A stretch of DNA of 10,549 nucleotides from Oscillospiraceae bacterium (lineage in GTDB: Bacteria; Bacillota; Clostridia; Oscillospirales; Oscillospiraceae): contig JAEDJB010000063.1 in assembly GCA_016296565.1 (NCBI GenBank), positions 1 through 10,549 of the forward strand. The letters run 5' to 3'. Made by a program: the position numbers and the translations under genes. This document shows, one piece after another, positions 5,742 through 10,549 of this stretch. The notes beneath the pieces were generated by a model. That model searched no databases. It saw nothing but the letters and a program-made list of their open reading frames with translations, and was not told the origin of the DNA. How positions within the stretch are numbered: the stretch's first letter is position 1; each line of letters opens with the position of its first letter.

Positions 5742-5799
5742 CTGCGGCGAAAAGTGAATATTGAACCGATTCTCCGCCGAATTTCATGCAGATTTAACC

Positions 5800-5828
5800 T
5801 TGTAAAGCCCCAAAGCGGGGCGTATAAT
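5800..5828 (+). promoter_or_regulatory. Promoter of the SLH peptidase gene with a palindrome in its spacer
   Basis: -35 TTGTAA (5800-5805), exact 17-nt spacer, consensus -10 TATAAT (5823-5828); predicted start near 5835. The spacer contains the dyad GCCCC-N5-GGGGC (5807-5811 and 5817-5821), almost filling it. A protein bound there would compete with RNA polymerase, so it is a candidate operator. The -35 box alone is weak (4 of 6). Confidence 0.65.
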
Positions 5829-5863
5829 CACAAATAACCTATGGAAAAGGAGAGAACCGAACC

Positions 5864-8800
5864 ATGAAAAGAACCAAACAGCTTCTGTCTCTGCTGCTGG
5901 CTCTGGTCCTGGCACTGTCTCTGGTGAGCCCCGCGCTGGCCGCTGAGACAGACGACGCCTCCGGCGTCACCGCCGACACCCTGACCCAGCTTCTGGGACA
6001 GGCCCCCGTCTTCCCCGAAGGGGCTTCCGCCTCCGACGGGATCACCAACCAGGAGGCCGCCGCCGCCCTGCTTCTGTGGGCCGGCATGGAGGAGAGCCAG
6101 CTGGGTTCCTATCCCGCTGACTACAACTCCATGGCTGACAGCCTGGGCATGACCTGCGACCCCGAGGCCGCCTGCACCCAGGAGAGCCTCACCGCCATGA
6201 AGGCTGTGGCCGACCAGCTCTATGACGCCCTGCACGCCGACAAGCTGGAGCCCCTGTTCCTCAACGGCATGGCTCAGCCCATCTTCCCCTACACCTCCGG
6301 CGCCGTGGAAGAAGGCTACAGCAATGAAACCAGCAGCATCATCCGCTTCTTCGTCTACGTGGAGACCAATTACGACACCGATGGCGACGGCAAGCTGGAT
6401 CTGGTGAAGGCTCTGGTCCAGCTGCCCCGGGCTGCCGCCGAGGGGGACTACCAGGCTGCCACCATCTATGAGGCCCGCCCCTACATCACCGGCTGCACCC
6501 CCTTCTGGGGCGAGACCGACGAATACGGCACCGACGGCTACGACATCGACAGCCTCTACAACCAGCCCGCTGCCCGGACCCCCGCCGGCGAGGCCGTCTC
6601 CACCCTGGACCACGCCGCCCAGGCAGACTCCAGCGAGTGGTACTACTGGAACGAATACGAGGGCATCTACGACTACGAGGACCTGGACTGGTATGACTAC
6701 TATCTGGTCCGCGGCTTCGCCGTGGTGGAGTGCGGCGGCCTGGGCACCCTGGGCTCCGACGGCTTTGAGACCTGCGGCACCGACCTGGAGATCGACGCCT
6801 TCAAGTGCGTCATCGAATGGCTCCACGGCGACCGGGTGGCCTACACCGACAAGGAGAGCAACATCCCCATCGAGGCTGACTGGTCCAGCGGCAACGTGGG
6901 CATGACCGGCCGTTCCTACGCCGGCACCACCCAGTTCGGCCTGGCCACCACCGGCGTGGAAGGCCTCAAGACCATCGTCCCCGTGGCCGGCATCGCCAGC
7001 TGGTATGAATACACCAACTCCCAGGGCATCTCCACCGGACGCAACCCCGCTTACTCCGACATCCTGGCCCTCTACTGCGCCGGCCGGTACCTGGACCCCC
7101 TGGACTGGGCTTCCATCCAGGGCAAGTACGGCAACTACCTCTATCAGCTCCAGCTGGACCAGCTGGCTCTGAACGGCGACTACGGCGACCACTGGGCCAG
7201 CCGGGACTACACCCTGAACGCGGAAAACATTCAGTGCCCGGCCCTGATCGTCCACGGCCTGAACGACGACAACGTCCGCACCAAGGAATTTGACCTGATG
7301 TACCAGGCCTATGAAGAGGCCGGCGTCCCCGTGAAGATCCTGCTCCACCAGGACGGCCACCTGACCCCCACCTATCCCTCCCAGGGCATCTCCTTCCTGG
7401 TGAACGGCCAGTCCTATGACGAGCTGCTCAACCAGTGGTTCAGCCACTACCTGTACGGCGTGGACAACGACGTGGAGAATCTGCCCGCCGTCACCGCCCA
7501 GAGCAACCTGGACACCAAGCAGTGGAACACCTATTCCGACTGGAAGACCGACGCCTCCGTCACCCTCACCGGTGAGAACGCCGGCGAGGCCACCTCCACC
7601 ATCAGCAGCGACTACGCCGCTCTGGGCGTGGACCGCAGCAACTGGAAGGACGTCTTCACCGCCGGTTCCACCGCCTCCAGCGCCATGTACACCATGGACG
7701 TCACCAGCGACACCGTCATCAAGGGCACCGTGGCCGTGAGCTTCCGGGCTGCCACCACCAACGGCGAAGAGGTCACCGCTCCCAGAGGGGAAACCGCCGC
7801 TGCCGCTGTCGTGGACCACGACGCCTTCATTGATCCCAGCAGCCTGGACCACGACAACTTTGTGAACCCCGCAGTGAACGCCGGGAACGAAGGGGCCACC
7901 GTCTCCACCCCCAACGCCGACCTGATTGACCGGGACGGTCTGATGGTCAGCGCCATGCTGGTGGACATCGCCCCCGAGGGAGAAACCTTCCCCGCCTGCA
8001 ACACCGCTCCCACCTATGTGAGCAAGACCGTCATTCAGGAGGACGGCGCCTGGCAGGGCGGCGGCCTGCAGAATCTGAAGCTGGTGGAACTGAACACCAC
8101 CGACGTCAGCTACAAGGTGATTGCCCGGGGCTGGATGGACCTGTGCAACCCCGGCGCAGGCTATGACTCCGCCTCCGCCGCCTCCAAGGTCAGCCTGAAG
8201 GAAGGCCAGTACTACGACTACACCCTGTACCTGCAGCCCAACCTCTACGAGGTGGAGGCCGGTCACACCCTGGCCCTGGTGGTCTACGCCTACGAGCCCG
8301 GCAAGGCCGCCTACACCCAGAACTACACCATCACCCTGGACAACAGCACCGTGAGCGCCTCTATCCCCGTGGACGACCCCATGGCCAGCTTCACCGACGT
8401 AACCACCGACAGCTGGTTCTATGACGCGGCCAAGTACGCCGTCCAGGCCGGCATCATGAACGGTACCAGCGCCACCGCCTTCTCCCCCAACAAGACTACC
8501 ACCCGGGCCATGGCCGTCACCATGCTCTACCGCATGGAGGGTGAGCCCGCGGTCTCCGGCGGCAGTGCCTTCACCGACGTGCCCGCCAACCAGTACTATG
8601 CAGACGCTGTGGCCTGGGCCGCCGACAACGGCATCGTGTCCGGCACCTCCGCCACCACCTTCTCCCCCAACAAGGACATCACCCGGGAGCAGCTCACCGC
8701 GATCCTGTATCGCTACGCCCAGTACAAGGGCTGTGACGTCTCCGTGGGCGAGGACACCAACATCCTCAGCTATGGGGATGCCGAAACCGTCAGCACCTAC

Positions 8801-8938
8801 GCTGTCCCCGCCATGCAGTGGGCTGTGGGTTCCGGCGTAATCAACGGCATCAAGGACAATCTGGTGCCCAAGGGCAACGCCACCCGCGCCCAGATGGCCA
8901 CCATGCTCATGCGTTTTGAGGCAGTTACCGCCCAGTAA
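5864..8938 (+). CDS. Secreted S15-family Xaa-Pro dipeptidyl-peptidase-like enzyme with three SLH repeats
   Basis: 1024-residue exported peptidase of the PepX type. PepX removes Xaa-Pro dipeptides from peptide N-termini. A signal peptide (MKRTKQLLSLLLALVLALSL...ALA) is cleaved near residue 26. A small helical N-terminal region precedes the alpha/beta-hydrolase core, which opens with a Ca-binding-like DTDGDGKLD (171-179). The catalytic triad is visible: Ser351 in GRSYAG, Asp468 in HGLNDDNV, His499 in DGHLTP. TTGVEGLKTIVPVAGI after the Ser also matches PepX. A beta-rich C-domain runs to about 835, then three SLH repeats at about 842-895, 902-955 and 968-1020. Classical PepX is cytoplasmic, about 760 residues and lacks SLH, so this is a surface-tethered version. 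AAGGAG lies 11 nt upstream of the ATG. Substrate preference is inferred; other S15 members are acyl esterases or acylases. Confidence 0.88.
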   Translation: MKRTKQLLSLLLALVLALSLVSPALAAETDDASGVTADTLTQLLGQAPVFPEGASASDGITNQEAAAALLLWAGMEESQLGSYPADYNSMADSLGMTCDPEAACTQESLTAMKAVADQLYDALHADKLEPLFLNGMAQPIFPYTSGAVEEGYSNETSSIIRFFVYVETNYDTDGDGKLDLVKALVQLPRAAAEGDYQAATIYEARPYITGCTPFWGETDEYGTDGYDIDSLYNQPAARTPAGEAVSTLDHAAQADSSEWYYWNEYEGIYDYEDLDWYDYYLVRGFAVVECGGLGTLGSDGFETCGTDLEIDAFKCVIEWLHGDRVAYTDKESNIPIEADWSSGNVGMTGRSYAGTTQFGLATTGVEGLKTIVPVAGIASWYEYTNSQGISTGRNPAYSDILALYCAGRYLDPLDWASIQGKYGNYLYQLQLDQLALNGDYGDHWASRDYTLNAENIQCPALIVHGLNDDNVRTKEFDLMYQAYEEAGVPVKILLHQDGHLTPTYPSQGISFLVNGQSYDELLNQWFSHYLYGVDNDVENLPAVTAQSNLDTKQWNTYSDWKTDASVTLTGENAGEATSTISSDYAALGVDRSNWKDVFTAGSTASSAMYTMDVTSDTVIKGTVAVSFRAATTNGEEVTAPRGETAAAAVVDHDAFIDPSSLDHDNFVNPAVNAGNEGATVSTPNADLIDRDGLMVSAMLVDIAPEGETFPACNTAPTYVSKTVIQEDGAWQGGGLQNLKLVELNTTDVSYKVIARGWMDLCNPGAGYDSASAASKVSLKEGQYYDYTLYLQPNLYEVEAGHTLALVVYAYEPGKAAYTQNYTITLDNSTVSASIPVDDPMASFTDVTTDSWFYDAAKYAVQAGIMNGTSATAFSPNKTTTRAMAVTMLYRMEGEPAVSGGSAFTDVPANQYYADAVAWAADNGIVSGTSATTFSPNKDITREQLTAILYRYAQYKGCDVSVGEDTNILSYGDAETVSTYAVPAMQWAVGSGVINGIKDNLVPKGNATRAQMATMLMRFEAVTAQ

Positions 8939-8960
8939 CTTCTCCTGATTTTTCCATTCG

Positions 8961-8999
8961 CGACCCTGGGAAAGGACCCCTTTCCCAGGGTCGTTTTTT
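8961..8999 (+). terminator. Strong intrinsic terminator after the SLH peptidase
   Basis: A perfect 15-bp stem (CGACCCTGGGAAAGG at 8961-8975 with its exact complement at 8979-8993), 3-nt loop, then six T (8994-8999). Confidence 0.93.
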
Positions 9000-9044
9000 G
9001 TCAAAAATCCTTGAAAAACAATCGTTTTCCGGTTGTTTTCCAGG

Positions 9045-9073
9045 TAGACAGTGTTTGGGGATCGTGCTATAAT
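9045..9073 (+). promoter_or_regulatory. Promoter of the nucleotidyltransferase-galE operon
   Basis: -35 TAGACA (9045-9050, 5 of 6 to consensus), 17-nt spacer, -10 TATAAT (9068-9073) with extended-10 TGC. The predicted start near 9080 lies about 11 nt before ATG 9091 and about 26 nt before GTG 9106, which favours the GTG as the real start. Confidence 0.8.
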
Positions 9074-9092
9074 ATCGGTGTATCTGTCGAAT

Positions 9093-9099
9093 GGGAGGG
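9093..9099 (+). promoter_or_regulatory. Ribosome binding site selecting GTG 9106
   Basis: GGGAGGG with a 6-nt spacer to GTG 9106. The in-frame ATG at 9091 would overlap this site and has no ribosome site of its own. Confidence 0.75.
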
Positions 9100-9105
9100 A
9101 CGCCT

Positions 9106-10332
9106 GTGAGAAACTGGGAACGGCAAATGCTGGAAGCCCTGCGGGCCTTTCTCTTCCATGCTCCGCCCCCTCTTCTTCTCACGGAGGAGGCCGATTGGCA
9201 GCACCTGTGGGCCCTGTGTCAGGAACAAAAAGTCCTGCCCATGGTGGTGGACGTTCTGGCCCCTGCCTTAGCCCAGGCCGGTTCGGTTCCCGCCTCTCTG
9301 CCCGGGGTCCGCACCCAGGTACTGCGGAGCACCGCCGTTCAGCTGCAGAAAAACCAGGCCTTTCTCGCCCTGTATCAGGACCTTCTGCAGGCTGGTCTCC
9401 GGCCCCTGGTGGTAAAGGGCGCTGTCTGCCGGAGTCTTTATCCCAAGCCTGACCTGCGCCCCTCCGCAGACGAGGACCTGCTGGTTCTTCCCGAGGAACT
9501 GCCGGAGGTGCTGGAGCTGCTCCGGGCCCGGGGCTTTGAAGCCGCTCAGGAGGACGGCGAGCAGGTGATCCCCTGCCGGGACGGGAAAACCGGCCTGTAC
9601 CTGGAGCTTCACCGGAGTCTGTTCCCCCCTGCCTCTCAGGCCTACGGCGGGCTGAACCGTTTTTTTGACGGGGCATTTGACAACGTTTTCTCTATGACCA
9701 TTGATTCGCGCGTTGTTCTCACGTTAAATCCTTCGGATCATTTTCTTTACCTGGTCCTCCACAGCTTCAAGCACTTTCTCCACTCCGGCTTCGGCATCCG
9801 GCAGGTGTGCGACATCTGCCTGTTTGCCCAGACCTATGGGCAGGAAATCCAATGGGACCGGGTGAGCGGCGCCCTGGGCCAGGCCCGGGCGGACCTTTTC
9901 GCCGCCAATCTGCTGGAGATCGGCCGCCGCCATCTGGGCTTCACCCAGTACCCCGACAAAGTCCGGATCTGGCTGGATGGCTGGCAGGACGGGCTGGACT
10001 GCGGCGACCTGCTGGCCGATCTTCTCTCCGGCGGCATTTACGGCGGCAGCACCCAGACCCGCCGGCACAGCAGCCGGATCACCTTAAACGCGGTCTCCCA
10101 GGCAGACCGGGCCGGTGGGGACCATCGCCTGCTCCGGACCCTTTTTCCTCCCAGGGAGGACCTGGTGAGGACTTACCCCTATCTCAAGCGCCATCACTGG
10201 CTGCTGCCCGCAGCCTGGGGCCAGCGGATCTGGACCTACCTGCGGGAGGGGGGCGGCAGCGCCGCCCGGGAGAGCGTTGCCATTGGAGAGCAGCGGGTGG
10301 CCCTTCTGAAAAAATACCGGGTGATCCCATAA
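9106..10332 (+). CDS. Uncharacterised nucleotidyltransferase family protein (PF14907 type)
   Basis: 408 residues from GTG 9106. Family hallmarks are the strand-Lys-Gly LVVKGAVCRSLYPKPDLR (K104, G105) followed by SADEDLLVL, where Asp122 and Asp124 form the metal-binding DxD of a polymerase-beta-like nucleotidyltransferase fold, then LELHRSLFPP and a helical C-terminal half (LHSFKHFLHSGFGIRQVCD). No experimentally proven reaction is known to me for the family; by fold it should transfer a nucleotide to a protein, peptide or sugar. Members recur beside HprK-like kinases and PqqD-like proteins in peptide-modification clusters, and in polysaccharide loci. Here it is the first gene of a transcript with galE 23 nt downstream, and lies about 6 kb from the peptide operon across two surface-protein genes. 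Family call is strong; function is open. Confidence 0.85.
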   Translation: MRNWERQMLEALRAFLFHAPPPLLLTEEADWQHLWALCQEQKVLPMVVDVLAPALAQAGSVPASLPGVRTQVLRSTAVQLQKNQAFLALYQDLLQAGLRPLVVKGAVCRSLYPKPDLRPSADEDLLVLPEELPEVLELLRARGFEAAQEDGEQVIPCRDGKTGLYLELHRSLFPPASQAYGGLNRFFDGAFDNVFSMTIDSRVVLTLNPSDHFLYLVLHSFKHFLHSGFGIRQVCDICLFAQTYGQEIQWDRVSGALGQARADLFAANLLEIGRRHLGFTQYPDKVRIWLDGWQDGLDCGDLLADLLSGGIYGGSTQTRRHSSRITLNAVSQADRAGGDHRLLRTLFPPREDLVRTYPYLKRHHWLLPAAWGQRIWTYLREGGGSAARESVAIGEQRVALLKKYRVIP

Positions 10333-10355
10333 CACCCGAAGGGAGGAAGAAAGCC

Positions 10356-10549
10356 ATGTCGATTCTAGTCAGCGGCGGCGCCGGTTACATCGGCAGCCAC
10401 ACCTGCGTGGAGCTTCTCCAGGCGGGCTATGACGTGGTAGTGGCAGACAACCTGATAAACGCCAGCCCCCAGGCCGTGGAGCGGGTGGCCCAGATTACCG
10501 GCAGGCCGGTTCCCTTCGTGGAGGCCAACCTGTGCGATCCCGCCCAGAC
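10356..10549 (+). CDS. galE: UDP-glucose 4-epimerase GalE (partial, N-terminal 64 residues)
   Basis: Start of an extended short-chain dehydrogenase. The N-terminal NAD-binding Rossmann signature GGAGYIGSHTCVELLQAGYD, then VVVADNLINASPQAVERV, and an acidic strand ending ANLCDPA, all match GalE. The enzyme interconverts UDP-glucose and UDP-galactose for galactose use and surface polysaccharide precursors. GGGAGG lies 9 nt upstream of ATG 10356, and the gene begins 23 nt after the nucleotidyltransferase stop with no terminator between, so they share a transcript. The catalytic Tyr-x-x-x-Lys lies beyond the window; another nucleotide-sugar epimerase is possible but less likely. Confidence 0.88.
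   Translation, partial: MSILVSGGAGYIGSHTCVELLQAGYDVVVADNLINASPQAVERVAQITGRPVPFVEANLCDPAQ

Noticed and set aside
4126..5787. A 553-codon minus-strand open frame opposite the vWA/SLH gene
   Set aside because: Same Gly/Val-rich shadow pattern, passing through the terminator at 5711-5741. The plus-strand protein has a signal peptide, vWA and SLH motifs.
5841..5867. An 8-residue frame ending in an ATGA overlap with the peptidase start
   Set aside because: It would begin only about 6 nt from the predicted 5' end with no ribosome site, and its middle is simply the AAGGAG of the real gene.
5828..9004. A 1058-codon open frame on the minus strand opposite the SLH peptidase
   Set aside because: It mirrors a gene with strong G/C third-position bias, its translation is low-complexity Gly/Val/His-rich, and it runs across both the terminator and the promoter of the real gene. 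It is an antisense shadow.

Overview
The window looks like chromosomal DNA of a GC-rich gut Clostridium-group bacterium, most likely Oscillospiraceae (the Flavonifractor / Intestinimonas / Lawsonibacter type). This rests on high GC with strong G/C third-position bias, strong GGAGG ribosome sites, sigma-A-type promoters, SLH-anchored surface proteins and the style of the signal peptides. That placement is inference; no marker gene is present.

Left third (about 1-3230, minus strand, read right to left): a tight five-gene operon that looks like a ribosomally made, post-translationally modified peptide (RiPP) cassette. The order is PqqD-like peptide chaperone (TTG start) > single-pass membrane protein of unknown family (ATGA overlap) > 83-residue Cys-containing peptide > HprK/PEPCK-superfamily kinase-like protein (2-nt gap) > radical SAM enzyme with the start of a SPASM-like Cys region (0-nt gap, cut by the window edge). 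The peptide has a lasso-type YxxPxL leader motif, ends in Ser, and its gene is clearly AT-richer than its neighbours. A very stable hairpin lies just before it. A good promoter (3235-3263) gives a leader of about 200 nt containing a 10-bp perfect inverted repeat.

Middle (3341-8999, plus strand): two separately transcribed genes for large exported proteins, each with its own promoter and a strong intrinsic terminator. The first (3487-5679) is a von Willebrand A domain plus adhesin-like protein with three SLH repeats. The second (5864-8938) is a family S15 Xaa-Pro dipeptidyl-peptidase-like enzyme with an intact Ser/Asp/His triad, fused to three C-terminal SLH repeats, so a surface-tethered peptidase.

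Right end (9045-10549, plus strand): a new promoter drives a PF14907-type uncharacterised nucleotidyltransferase, then the first 64 codons of galE (UDP-glucose 4-epimerase). PF14907 proteins, HprK-like kinases and PqqD-like proteins recur together near peptide-modification loci, so this gene may be functionally tied to the left operon even though the surface-protein genes lie between.

The most novel part is the left operon: a candidate peptide-modification system whose precursor, kinase and membrane partner are not a standard named set that I recognise. No RNA genes, CRISPR arrays, insertion sequences or tRNAs were seen.
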